NCBI GenBank assembly: GCA_030427245.1
Contig: JAUHXA010000032.1
Location: forward strand, 1 to 64,000
Length of the DNA: 64,000 nt
Source: Bacteroidia bacterium
GTDB taxonomy: Bacteria > Bacteroidota > Bacteroidia > Chitinophagales > UBA2359
Reading direction: 5' to 3'
Shown: positions 25,576-34,339 of the stretch, in pieces
Position numbering within the stretch: the stretch's first letter is position 1
How the letters are laid out: each line of letters starts with the position of its first letter
Position numbers and translations under genes: made by a program
The notes under the pieces: model-generated
Seen by the model: the letters and a program-made list of their open reading frames with translations, nothing else
What the model was told of the DNA's origin: nothing
Databases searched by the model: none

Positions 25576-26505
25576 CTATTGTTCCATAATATTTTTAACG
25601 CTATAATAACTTCCTTCACTCTGTTCATAATAGCCCTTCACCAATATATCTGCCAAAATTCCACCGACAAACATATTCAAACCACTCAAAAACAATAGAA
25701 TGGTCAAAATAGGCCAAGTAGTATCCGAAATATCTTGACCACTAAAAAACAAAAAGGAAGTAAAGAGCATACAAAAGACACTCAATAAAATAAGCACCAA
25801 GCCAATTCCACCCAACAAATGCAAGGGACGCATAGCGTATTTATTCCAAAACCACACCGCAATCATATCAATGAATCCTTTGACTGTTCGATGCCAATTG
25901 TATTTTGTCACTCCTGCTATTCTCGCTCGGTGATTGACCACTACTTCCCCTACCTTAAATCCCTTTATTTTCAATAGAGCAGGAATAAACCTGTGCATTT
26001 CTCCATAAAGCGAAAGTCCTTCAAAACATTCTCGTCTGTAAATTTTCAAGGAACAACCGCTGTCGTGAATCCCATCGTGAATCAACATTTTCCGCAAAAA
26101 ATTAGCTCCTCTTGATACAAATCGCTTCATGAAGGTATCTTTTCTGTTTTTCCTCCAACCCGAAACGATGTCTAAATCATTTGCTTCGATATACTCAATG
26201 AGTTTTGGAATATCCATTGGATCATTTTGCCTATCTCCATCCATCGTAATGATATAAGGATATTGTGCAGCTTTGATTCCTGCATCCATTGCAGCCGTTT
26301 GTCCAAAATTTTTACGCAATTCAATGACCTTTACAGGGCTTAATTTTTTAGCCAATTCGACCGTTTTATCGCTCGAACCATCATCCACTAAAATAATTTC
26401 ATAAACATATTTATTATCTTCACAAACAGCTACAATTTCTTCGTGCAATTCTGCTACGTTCCCTTCTTCATTGTAAAGAGGAATCACAATAGAAACCTTA
26501 TCCAT
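25576..26505 (-). CDS. GT2 polyprenyl-phosphate glycosyltransferase (DPM1/ArnC-like)
   Basis: This is a 309-residue protein: [63 protein letters not shown] (DxD with QNDP), [23 protein letters not shown], and two C-terminal helices at about 225-290. These are the hallmarks of enzymes that load a sugar onto undecaprenyl phosphate. It overlaps the upstream UDP-glucuronate epimerase gene by 8 nt, so the pair is translationally coupled. That suggests glucuronate- or galacturonate-derived sugar transfer, which is inference. GC content is like the epimerase and unlike the genes downstream. Confidence 0.93.
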   Translation of the reverse strand: MDKVSIVIPLYNEEGNVAELHEEIVAVCEDNKYVYEIILVDDGSSDKTVELAKKLSPVKVIELRKNFGQTAAMDAGIKAAQYPYIITMDGDRQNDPMDIPKLIEYIEANDLDIVSGWRKNRKDTFMKRFVSRGANFLRKMLIHDGIHDSGCSLKIYRRECFEGLSLYGEMHRFIPALLKIKGFKVGEVVVNHRARIAGVTKYNWHRTVKGFIDMIAVWFWNKYAMRPLHLLGGIGLVLILLSVFCMLFTSFLFFSGQDISDTTWPILTILLFLSGLNMFVGGILADILVKGYYEQSEGSYYSVKNIMEQ

Positions 26506-27571
26506 AAACCATTAATTTGTAATATTCCTTATACCAATCCACAAACTGCTTTATTCCATAAGTCACAGATGTTTTGGGTTGATATCCTAAATCTTCCACC
26601 AAGTCGTCCACATTTGCCCAATTCATGGGCACATCTCCTGGCTGCATCTCCATAAAATTCTTCTTTGCCTCCTGCCCCAGCGCTTTTTCGATAGCCTCAA
26701 TAAAATCCATCAAAGCCACAGGACTGCTATTGCCAATATTATACACCTTGTAAGGTGACTTTGCAGTGCTGGGATCTGGATTCATAGCCGACCAATTGGG
26801 ATTTCCCTTTGGAGGATTGTCAATCACACGAATGACTCCTTCCACGATATCATCAATATAAGTAAAGTCACGCTGCATATTGCCGTGATTGAAGATATTG
26901 ATAGGTTTGTTTTCGAGGATGGCTTTGGTGAAGAGAAACAGAGCCATGTCGGGTCGACCCCAAGGACCATATACCGTAAAAAATCGAAGTCCCGTGGTTG
27001 GAAGGTTGAACAAATGACTGTAAGAATGAGCCATCAATTCATTGGATTTTTTGGTAGCAGCATAGAGGCTAATTGGGTGGTCAATATTGTCGGATGTCGA
27101 AAAAGGCATTTTCTCGTTCAGGCCATACACACTCGAGCTACTTGCATACGCCAAATGCTGTACTTTGGTATGACGACAGCCTTCCAACACGTTCACAAAT
27201 CCAACAATATTGCTATTGATATAGGCATGAGGATTGATCAAGCTGTATCGAACACCTGCTTGGGCTGCCAAATGACAAACTTTATCAAAACGCTGTTCTT
27301 CAAAAAGTTGTGCAACTGTTTTTTGGTCTTCCAGTTGGAGTTGGATAAATTTATAATTGGAGTGAGTCTCGCTTTGCACCAAACGATTGTACTCAATTGC
27401 TTTACGAGGGATTCCCGTTTTTGCCAAACGATCATACTTTAGATTGACATCGTAATAATCGTTGATGTTATCTAACCCAATCACTTCGTCTCCACGAGCT
27501 ATCAATTGTTTTGCCAAGTGAAAGCCAATAAAGCCTGCTGTGCCTGTTACCAAAATTCGCATGAGAGTCAT
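26498..27571 (-). CDS. UDP-glucuronate 4-epimerase-like NAD-dependent epimerase
   Basis: This 357-residue extended SDR enzyme has the NAD-binding GTAGFIGFH, then [17 protein letters not shown] (characteristic of the UDP-glucuronate epimerase group), [20 protein letters not shown] (Ser) and [11 protein letters not shown] (catalytic YxxxK). [16 protein letters not shown] and YNIGNSSPV follow. It interconverts UDP-glucuronate and UDP-galacturonate for surface polysaccharide. An internal Met at 27562 (MRILVTG) is the more usual start. It is the first gene of the seven-gene operon running to 20395. A palindromic or promoter signal was not obvious upstream. Confidence 0.93.
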   Translation of the reverse strand: MTLMRILVTGTAGFIGFHLAKQLIARGDEVIGLDNINDYYDVNLKYDRLAKTGIPRKAIEYNRLVQSETHSNYKFIQLQLEDQKTVAQLFEEQRFDKVCHLAAQAGVRYSLINPHAYINSNIVGFVNVLEGCRHTKVQHLAYASSSSVYGLNEKMPFSTSDNIDHPISLYAATKKSNELMAHSYSHLFNLPTTGLRFFTVYGPWGRPDMALFLFTKAILENKPINIFNHGNMQRDFTYIDDIVEGVIRVIDNPPKGNPNWSAMNPDPSTAKSPYKVYNIGNSSPVALMDFIEAIEKALGQEAKKNFMEMQPGDVPMNWANVDDLVEDLGYQPKTSVTYGIKQFVDWYKEYYKLMVYG

Positions 27572-27671
27572 TTAAATAAAAAAAGGGCTATAAGCCAAAC
27601 ACAAAGCTAAGAGATTGTAGACTAATTTGAAGGATAAAAATTGTTTTTTTGAAGTCTTGCAGCCAAAAAAC

Positions 27672-27702
27672 TTGCTATGCGCTAAAATATAGGCTATTTT
27701 TG
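27672..27702 (+). promoter_or_regulatory. Promoter of the RRM-protein gene
   Basis: TTG (27672-27674), a 20-nt spacer and TATTTTTG (27695-27702) match the Bacteroidetes consensus well. The start codon follows 38 nt later. Confidence 0.7.
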
Positions 27703-27740
27703 CATTAGTTTTTTCTCATTTTTCAATCTATTTTTTTCTT

Positions 27741-28061
27741 ATGAACATTTATGTCGGTAATCTTGATTACCAAATTACTGAGGATGATTTGCGTGATATA
27801 TTTGAAGAATATGGCGAAGTAAAATCCGCAAAAATTGTTATTGACCGAGACTCCAATCGATCTAAAGGTTTTGGTTTTGTTGAAATGCAAGAACAAGCAG
27901 AGGGACAAAAAGCAATTGACGAATTGGACGGTGCTGAATTGGAAGGCAGAACCATGCGTGTGAATATGGCGCGTGAACGTACGGATAGAAGAGGTGGTGA
28001 TAGACGTGGAGGTAGTCGAAGGGGCTATCGGTCTAATGATAGAGACAACAATCGTTATTAA
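27741..28061 (+). CDS. RRM-type RNA-binding protein
   Basis: This 106-residue protein has a single RNA recognition motif at 1-77: RNP2 IYVGNL (3-8), TEDDLRDIFEEYGEV, and RNP1 KGFGFVEM (42-49). A basic Arg/Gly tail (77-106, RGGDRRGGSRRGYRSNDRD) follows. Proteins of this type in Bacteroidota and cyanobacteria are small cold- or stress-related RNA chaperones with glycine-arginine tails. It is monocistronic, with a good promoter and its own terminator. No RNA targets can be read from sequence. Confidence 0.95.
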   Translation: MNIYVGNLDYQITEDDLRDIFEEYGEVKSAKIVIDRDSNRSKGFGFVEMQEQAEGQKAIDELDGAELEGRTMRVNMARERTDRRGGDRRGGSRRGYRSNDRDNNRY

Positions 28062-28090
28062 TATTCAATCCATATTCAAAATTTTTTGGC

Positions 28091-28122
28091 GGTGCTATGC
28101 TTTGGGTATAGCATCGTTTTTT
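28091..28122 (+). terminator. Rho-independent terminator of the RRM gene
   Basis: GGTGCTATGC pairs with GTATAGCATC (with G-T pairs) over 10 bp around a 5-nt loop, followed by six T. Confidence 0.85.
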
Positions 28123-28156
28123 ATTTATAGTCATTCGATTTATTTTACAGATTTTT

Positions 28157-29224
28157 ATGAAAAAATACAATTTTAGTTCTGGCCCGGCTACTTTGCCACA
28201 GCCTCTTTTTGAAGAAGCGGCAAAGGCGGTTTTGGATTACCAAGACTCAGGACTGTCTATTCTCGAAATCTCTCATCGAAGCGATACTTTTGTAGAAATA
28301 CTTGAAGGAGCAAAAAGTTTGGTGGTCGAGCTATTGGGCTTGGAGGATGATTTTGAAGTTTTGTTTTTGACAGGTGGAGCAAGTATGCAGTTTTGTCAAG
28401 TTCCCTTCAATTTGCTGTCCTCCAATGGTACCGGCTTGTATTTAGATACAGGTACTTGGTCAGAAAAAGCGATTGCAGAAGCAAAACTGTTTGGGAATGT
28501 TCAAGTGTTGGCTTCTTCCAAATCAAGTACTTTCAATCACATTCCTAAGGGCTATGCGATTCCACAGCAAGGGGATTATTTTCACATCACCACTAATAAT
28601 ACCATTTACGGCACCCAAATCCACGACATTCCCCAGGCTTCCATCCCTATTGTAGCAGATATGTCTTCTGATATTTTCTCCAAAAAAATAGATACGAATC
28701 AGTTTGGGCTGGTCTATGCAGGAGCGCAAAAAAACTTGGGACCCGCAGGAACGACTTTGGTATTGGTTCGGAAAAGTTTGTTGGGTAAAACAGGGCGAGC
28801 CATTCCAAGCATGTTGGACTATCAAGTGCATATTGCCAAACAATCTGCCTTCAATACACCGCCCGTTTTTCCGATTTACTGCTGCTATTTAGGGCTTCAA
28901 TGGATTAAGAAACAGGGAATTGCCCAACTGGAGAAAATCAATCGTCAGAAAGCACAATTGATTTACCAAGAAATTGATCGCAATTCTCTCACCAAAGGAC
29001 ACACAACGGTAGAAGATCGTTCGATGATGAACGCTACATTTACGCTCACCAATCCTGAATTGGAAGAATCGTTTGTAGATTTGGCGGAGCAAGCCAATTG
29101 TGTGGCTATTCAAGGACATCGTTCTGTGGGTGGTTTTCGGGCTTCTATTTACAATGCGATGCCTATTGAAGGCGTACAAACATTGGTGGAGGTAATGCAG
29201 GAATTTGAGAGGCAATTTGGTTGA
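28157..29224 (+). CDS. serC: Phosphoserine aminotransferase
   Basis: This 355-residue class V PLP enzyme starts YNFSSGPATLPQPLFEEAA, with SGLSILEISHRS, LFLTGGASMQFCQVPFNLL, DTGTWSEKAI, VADMSSDIFSKKID and YAGAQKNLGPAG, whose Lys binds PLP. HRSVGGFRASIYNAMPIEGV closes the protein. It converts 3-phosphohydroxypyruvate plus glutamate to phosphoserine in serine synthesis, and also acts in pyridoxal phosphate synthesis. The length is normal for the family. It starts 35 nt after the RRM terminator. The usual partner serA is not in the window. Confidence 0.97.
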   Translation: MKKYNFSSGPATLPQPLFEEAAKAVLDYQDSGLSILEISHRSDTFVEILEGAKSLVVELLGLEDDFEVLFLTGGASMQFCQVPFNLLSSNGTGLYLDTGTWSEKAIAEAKLFGNVQVLASSKSSTFNHIPKGYAIPQQGDYFHITTNNTIYGTQIHDIPQASIPIVADMSSDIFSKKIDTNQFGLVYAGAQKNLGPAGTTLVLVRKSLLGKTGRAIPSMLDYQVHIAKQSAFNTPPVFPIYCCYLGLQWIKKQGIAQLEKINRQKAQLIYQEIDRNSLTKGHTTVEDRSMMNATFTLTNPELEESFVDLAEQANCVAIQGHRSVGGFRASIYNAMPIEGVQTLVEVMQEFERQFG

Positions 29225-29238
29225 TTTGTGATTTTATT

Positions 29239-29811
29239 TCAATTATCGCTGCTTACGACTTCGTCTCCTCCTTGTGTCATAATCACTTCAATCGGTTCTT
29301 TGAAGTTGGTTTGATAAAATCGGGTAAGGCGGAAAAGTTTTTGCTCCAAACTTTGATTGAAGGAAGCCAAATCCTTTGATTTGTATTTACCATTCAGCAA
29401 GTCTTTTTTAAGCCCACTCAACACTTTGTTAAACTCCGTTGCAGTGGTACGATAGGCGATTCTGATTTGGGAAATATCTTCGGAACTATACAGGTGTTGA
29501 TTTGATTTTACCAATTTAATGGTCTCCTCAATTTCTATTTGCATTGCCACATACTCTTGCATAAATCGGGTATTCTTCAATTGCTGCATATTAGAGACTA
29601 CTTTCTCCGAAACGCCTGCAAGCGGGTGCGAGTAATTTGATGAAGCACTGTTGTTGTAAGAGTTGTTTTGATCGTAGGGATTGTTTGGATCGTACTCGTT
29701 GTAGGAGTTGTAATCCTCATATTGACCATATTGGTCGTTTTGTGCGGACAAGGAGAAATACATGACCAATAGTAAAAAAACAGATAAGATATGTGATTTT
29801 GAAATTTTCAT
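29239..29811 (-). CDS. Exported protein of unknown function with Asn/Tyr/Asp-rich linker
   Basis: This 190-residue protein has a signal peptide at 1-23 (cleavage near SAQ). A low-complexity stretch follows at about 24-60, made of repeated Y-N-S/D and DPNNPYDQNNSYN units. A helical domain at about 65-180 begins HPLAGVSEKVVSNMQQLKNT and contains IRIAYRTTATEFNKVLSGLKKDLLN. I recognise no family. The helical part could be a periplasmic binding or scaffold domain. It is convergent with serC (14 nt apart) and stands alone. Confidence 0.8.
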   Translation of the reverse strand: MKISKSHILSVFLLLVMYFSLSAQNDQYGQYEDYNSYNEYDPNNPYDQNNSYNNSASSNYSHPLAGVSEKVVSNMQQLKNTRFMQEYVAMQIEIEETIKLVKSNQHLYSSEDISQIRIAYRTTATEFNKVLSGLKKDLLNGKYKSKDLASFNQSLEQKLFRLTRFYQTNFKEPIEVIMTQGGDEVVSSDN

Positions 29812-30141
29812 GGTAGCAAGTATTTTGAATGTTAGTTGATGTTTGTTAAAATGTTGTTTCTTAACAACACTTACAAATATATAGGAAGTAAGAGAAGGTT
29901 GAAAGCCATTTTTTATACAAACATAGGAGTCTGACTTACCACAATCTCATACATATATTTGAGCGAGACAGAACTGTATAAAGGGTCGAAAATATGATTT
30001 GGGGAGTTGTGTTTACCTTTTTGTAGTTGCTTTGAATCAACTTCAGTTACTCTATTAGACGAAAGGAAAGAGGTATTTTGGAAAGGTTGAAGGCATTGAT
30101 AAAAAAAATAGCCCTATTGTATTGTTTTTCAGAAGTTCACT

Positions 30142-30738
30142 TCAAAAAGGCATGTGCTCGTCCTCCTCCTTTGTTTGCGATTTTGCACCCTTATATTCTT
30201 TGAGTGCTTTTTCAGAATCTTCGCTAACTTGCTTTCTCAAAACGGCCATCTTGATGGCTGCAATGGCTGTTTCTACCCCTTTGTTTCCATGCTTTCCGCC
30301 AGCCCTATCTTTAGCTTGTTGGTGGGTTTGTGGAGTGAGAACTCCAAAAATAACAGGGCAATCAGTGTTTGTGTCAGCATCATAAGGACGGAGGTTCAAC
30401 TGCATGATGCCTTGTGCAACGGCTTGATTGATGTATTCATCGTGTCGAGTTTCGCCTGTAATGACACAACCCAAACAAATAATTGCATCAACTTTGGGAT
30501 ACTGAACCTCTTGCATTAAGCGAGCAGCATAAGGAAGCTCGTAAGTGCCAGGAGCATGATATACTTCAATGTCTTCGGCAAGTACGCCATGCTGCAATAG
30601 GGTTGATTGACAACCTTCAAATAGAGCAAAAGTAATGTCGGTATGATAATCTGTAACTATGATACCAAAACGATAACCGCTTGCATTGGGTACGGCATTA
30701 TAGTCGTAATCGGATAGACTTTTGAGATTACTCGCCAT
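30142..30738 (-). CDS. ribH: 6,7-dimethyl-8-ribityllumazine synthase with charged C-terminal tail
   Basis: This 198-residue protein has all the lumazine synthase motifs: FGIIVTDYHTDIT, YHAPGTYELPYAARLM, IICLGCVITGETRHDEYI (the His is the proton donor), PVIFGVLTPQTHQQAKDRAG and NKGVETAIAAIKMA. It condenses ribulose-derived 3,4-dihydroxybutanone phosphate with the ribitylamino-pyrimidine in riboflavin synthesis. The family is usually about 155-165 residues. Here a Glu/Lys-rich tail of about 30 residues (SEDSEKALKEYKGAKSQTK and beyond) is added. The upstream neighbour on the same strand is the TPR protein at 30910, 170 nt away. Confidence 0.96.
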   Translation of the reverse strand: MASNLKSLSDYDYNAVPNASGYRFGIIVTDYHTDITFALFEGCQSTLLQHGVLAEDIEVYHAPGTYELPYAARLMQEVQYPKVDAIICLGCVITGETRHDEYINQAVAQGIMQLNLRPYDADTNTDCPVIFGVLTPQTHQQAKDRAGGKHGNKGVETAIAAIKMAVLRKQVSEDSEKALKEYKGAKSQTKEEDEHMPF

Positions 30739-30909
30739 AAATCATTGATTGAGAAATTAGAGATTAGTGCAGTAGAAACGAAAAATTAGAAGTTGGGCAT
30801 AATAAAAACATCTGTTAAATTTTCAAAATCTAACAGATGTTGCGAACAAGGTGTCATTAACATTCTCGTCTTTGGTCTAACTTTTCTCTTCTGTCTTTTT
30901 AACTTTAAA

Positions 30910-31629
30910 TTACATTTTGGCTTCTACACGAGCGATGTATTTGTCAATGCTTTGACCCGTCTCAGAATTTGGGTATTCTCTTTTAATGGTTTCGTAAGCC
31001 GATTTTGCACCACTGTTATCGCCTTGTAGTTCCATCGCTTGACCTGCTCGTAGCCAATACATAGTCGCTGTAAATTCATTGGGGCTATTGCTAGCCGCTT
31101 TTTTGTAGTAGCTAATAGCATTGGACATATCCCCCAATTCGGAATAAGCATCCCCCAAAGCACCCAAAGCCATCGTACTAATGACTTGATCGTCCCCATC
31201 AAACTTTTTAAGATAAGTCACTGCATTGTCATAGTCTCCCAAGTTCAAGTAGCTGATACCTGCATAGTAGCTTGCCAAGTTGGTTGCATCTGTCATGCCG
31301 CTATAAGAATCAATGATTTCCAAGAAACCAGGAAAGTTGCCATCGCCATTTAGCGCTAATTGGAATGAGTCCTGTTTGAAGTATCGTTCTGCAACATACA
31401 TCTCTGACTGGGCTTCTTTTTCTTGACCAGGTATGTAAAGATTGTTGAATGCTAAAAATGCCAAAATCAATACAAGAATACCCCCAACAATACCTAACAC
31501 AACATTGCGGTTATCTTCTACAAATCTCTCCGCTTTACCATAGGTTTCCTGCAATTGGATTTCCTGCTCAAGTATGTCGCCTTTAGGTTGGGTGTTCTTA
31601 ACTTTTCTTCCCTTGTTGTACGTTGCCAT
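30910..31629 (-). CDS. Membrane-anchored TPR protein (YfgM/YbgF-like)
   Basis: This is a 239-residue protein with a basic N-terminus, one membrane helix at about 43-64 (VVLGIVGGILVLILAFLAF) and a periplasmic part with at least three TPR units (YYAGISYLNLGDYDNAVTYL, LGALGDAYSELGDMSNAISY, YWLRAGQAMELQGDNSGAKS). The layout matches the tetratricopeptide proteins that in Bacteroidota sit next to ribH and are likened to YfgM, which works with the Sec translocon and periplasmic chaperones. It probably forms a transcription unit with ribH downstream. Confidence 0.9.
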   Translation of the reverse strand: MATYNKGRKVKNTQPKGDILEQEIQLQETYGKAERFVEDNRNVVLGIVGGILVLILAFLAFNNLYIPGQEKEAQSEMYVAERYFKQDSFQLALNGDGNFPGFLEIIDSYSGMTDATNLASYYAGISYLNLGDYDNAVTYLKKFDGDDQVISTMALGALGDAYSELGDMSNAISYYKKAASNSPNEFTATMYWLRAGQAMELQGDNSGAKSAYETIKREYPNSETGQSIDKYIARVEAKM

Positions 31630-32127
31630 CTTTTTATTCTAAAACGTTTAATGTAAAAAGGTATGAAAGCGCGTCAAAAATCGGCACGCTATTTTTTTGG
31701 AGGGCAAAGATAGTGAATTTAAAAATTTTGTTCACTATATCTTTTTTTATTCTTGTTTTTCGATGGAATTTCTTAGTTAATTTTTGGTTATAAATGAATC
31801 TATTTGGTCAAAAAGTATCGGATACCTTGATTTGAAGTGAATCGACGAATCAAAAATGCAAAATCATAATTTTAAAACTTAGGTATCCGATATCTAACAT
31901 CTCCAAACCAAATCATCGAGAGCCTAATTTTTTGATTGACCATGTTTTTTTGAAGTAAATAACTAATAACAACCTATTTAGTTTGTGCATTTGTCATTTG
32001 AATCTAAGGTTTCTTAATCGAGTTAAGCAGCACTTTGACTGGTCAACAAGTCATTATAAAAATAAAATGAATGTAACCTACAAAACGAAGAAAACAGATG
32101 AAACGTCCATGATTAAATCATTATTAA
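31630..32127. other. Gene-free stretch before the truncated T9SS gene
   Basis: There are no convincing ORFs. A 12-bp perfect inverted repeat (TATCGGATACCT at 31816-31827 and its complement at 31881-31892) is the only clear structure. The region probably marks the deletion or decay that removed the 5' part of the next gene. Confidence 0.5.
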
Positions 32128-33360
32128 AACACAAAGGGAAATGATTACTTAATTCATGGTAAGTTCCATCTGACCTATGGTTCACTTCAATGGACACCTT
32201 CCACAGGTATCGACAATCCAACTACTGCAAATCCCATCATTTCAGCTACCGAAACTACCATTTACACCCTTACTGCCACCAATGATTTTGGCTGTGAAGC
32301 CATTGCTGAGACGACCATTGACATCACTAATGAATGTGTATTTCCTGGTGATGCGGACAACAATGGAGAGGTCAACATGTTCGACCTTTTCCCGATGGGC
32401 GCAAATTTTGGAGCGAGCGAGTTTGCACGAAACAGCGTCAGCAATGAATGGCAAGGATTTGGCGTATGGGACTGGTCTGCAACGCAAAGCAATGGCCAAA
32501 ACTTGAAGTATGTGGACTGTAATGGAAACGGTTCGATTGGTTTTGAAGACACGACAGCGATTATCCAAAACTTCGATTTGTTCCAAAAAAGCAAAGGTTT
32601 TGTGAAGGGAAGTTTGGCAGATCCTGAACTTCGATTCGTACCATCAGCGAATCTCATTGGGGCGGGAGAAACGCTTGAAATGCAAGTTTGGTTGGGCAGT
32701 GTCGAAAATCCTGCAATCGACCTCTATGCCATTGCTTTTGAAACCACTTTTGACATCAGTTTGATTGACCCCAATTCTATTTCGATGGACTTTAGTGGCA
32801 GTGATTTGGGAACGCACAATGTGGATTTGTTGGCGGTAAGTTTGGTGAATGAAGAAACGGGACGGGTGAACGTGTCTATGAGTAGAACGGCAAGCCCTGG
32901 CGCAAATGGTGAAATTTATCTGCTCACAATTCGCATGAGAACTTTGGAAAATCTTGTAAGCCCGAATAACCTGACCTTCAATATTTCCGATTTTGGAGCG
33001 ACCAACTCCAATGAAGAAACCGTATTGGCAAATACAGATGACCTTCCTACGATAACGATTGACCCCGATATTGTTGATATTGAAGGAGTCGCTTCTTTTT
33101 CCAAACCTTACACACTTTACCCTACTTTTACAATAGAAGGTTTTCAATTGACTTATACGCTTCAAAAAAGCCCTACAATTGAAGTCAATCTATTTGATTT
33201 GTCGGGGCAAAAAGTAGGTGTTTTATTGAAGGGAAATCAAACTTTGGGCAGTCACCAAGAAGAGGTCGATTTGACCAAATGGAGCTTGGCAGCAGGTGTT
33301 TATATTGTCGAATTGCAGTTGGACGGAAAAGTGTATCGAGAGAAGGTGGTTGTTTTTTAG
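32128..33360 (+). pseudogene. 5'-truncated T9SS-secreted protein (PKD-like, dockerin-like, cohesin-like, sorting tail)
   Basis: The frame is open from 32128 to 33360, but its first ATG is at 32377, inside a domain. Translation upstream of that ATG is plainly protein-like: LQWTPSTGIDNPTTANPIIS, then YTLTATNDFGCEAIAETTID, as in PKD/SprB-type repeats. It runs straight into a dockerin-like pair (FPGDADNNGEVNMFDLFPMG and DCNGNGSIGFEDTTAIIQNF). A beta domain at about 32640-33040 follows. The T9SS type A sorting domain (YTLYPTF, VNLFDLSGQKV, LAAGVYIVEL, YREKVVVF) ends the protein. There is no signal peptide, so the product could not reach the T9SS. The N-terminal part has been lost. Alternatively, a short cytoplasmic protein starts at 32377. 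Confidence 0.8.
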
Positions 33361-34170
33361 TTAAAAAACTTCAATCCTATCTCCAACCGACACTTCAAAA
33401 GTTTCGTCACCCTGCAATTTGAAATAATGTCCAAATGCAATTCTATGCCCTTGCTTTCGGTAGGTCGCTAAAGTTCGCAAGGGCTCTTTGTTCACTACGC
33501 CCGTTTCTTGGTCTGTTGTCGTGACTTGACATCGACCACAAGGTTTGATGGCTTCAAATGCTGCATTTCCGATTTTGAAGGACTTCCAAGTGTCCTCGAT
33601 ATGCGGCGTTCCCCCTTCAAAAATAACATTGGCTCGAAACCGATTGATGGGAATGGATTTTTCCAATTTGCCATTGAGGTGTTCTAAGGCGCTCTCTCCT
33701 AAGAACAAATAAGGGGCAGCATCGGGAAAGTTAATGGGAATATTGGGGTCATTGCCGAGTTTTCGCTGTTGGTCTGAATCTGGTAAAAACACCAAATAGA
33801 CTTCAAAACCCATCAAGTTCGAAAACCAATCGTTGATTTCATTACTTTCTACTACTGCTTCTACTTCATCATTCCAAATAGTTACCTTCATTTTGCGGTC
33901 GCTTTCGTTGGCATTTCGAGCAGGAATAAAAAGGTCGTTTGCTGCATCTTTGTGCGAAACCACTAAACCTTTTTTGTCTTCTGCAAGGGCAATTTTGAAA
34001 AACACCAATTCGGGCATTTTTCGTTGGGTGATGAACATTCCGTTTGTATCGGTTAGCAGCCATCGCCTATCATACTGCAATCCTTTGGGAGTCAGTGTTG
34101 ACGTTTGGACTTGGATGCGCCCCAATGATTTGATGGGGTAAATGTAGAGTTCTGTAATTTTGAAGGACAT
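33361..34170 (-). CDS. MOSC-domain protein
   Basis: Starting at MSFKITELYIYPIKSLG the protein has 269 residues: an N-terminal MOSC_N beta-barrel (LTPKGLQYDRRWLLTDTNG, FITQRKMPEL) and a C-terminal MOSC domain with ALEHLN, IPINRFRANVIFEG and KPCGRCQVTTTDQETG, whose Cys is the proposed molybdenum-cofactor ligand. Such proteins (YcbX/mARC type) reduce N-hydroxylated compounds using Moco. An in-frame ATG at 34230 adds 20 unlikely residues, so 34170 is preferred. The stop codon abuts the stop of the convergent T9SS gene. No Moco synthesis genes are nearby. Confidence 0.92.
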   Translation of the reverse strand: MSFKITELYIYPIKSLGRIQVQTSTLTPKGLQYDRRWLLTDTNGMFITQRKMPELVFFKIALAEDKKGLVVSHKDAANDLFIPARNANESDRKMKVTIWNDEVEAVVESNEINDWFSNLMGFEVYLVFLPDSDQQRKLGNDPNIPINFPDAAPYLFLGESALEHLNGKLEKSIPINRFRANVIFEGGTPHIEDTWKSFKIGNAAFEAIKPCGRCQVTTTDQETGVVNKEPLRTLATYRKQGHRIAFGHYFKLQGDETFEVSVGDRIEVF

Positions 34171-34339
34171 TTTTTGATTGTTTTTAGGTTGATAATTGTG
34201 TTTATGTTGATAGTCGTAGAGACATTTCACTAAAACGTCTTTACCTGTTTAGATTTTAGAGGTTTGAGGTGCAAACTATTACAACTCTACCCAAAATTCG
34301 TTCAATCTCATTCTATTTTCTACATGAAATCCAAATCAA

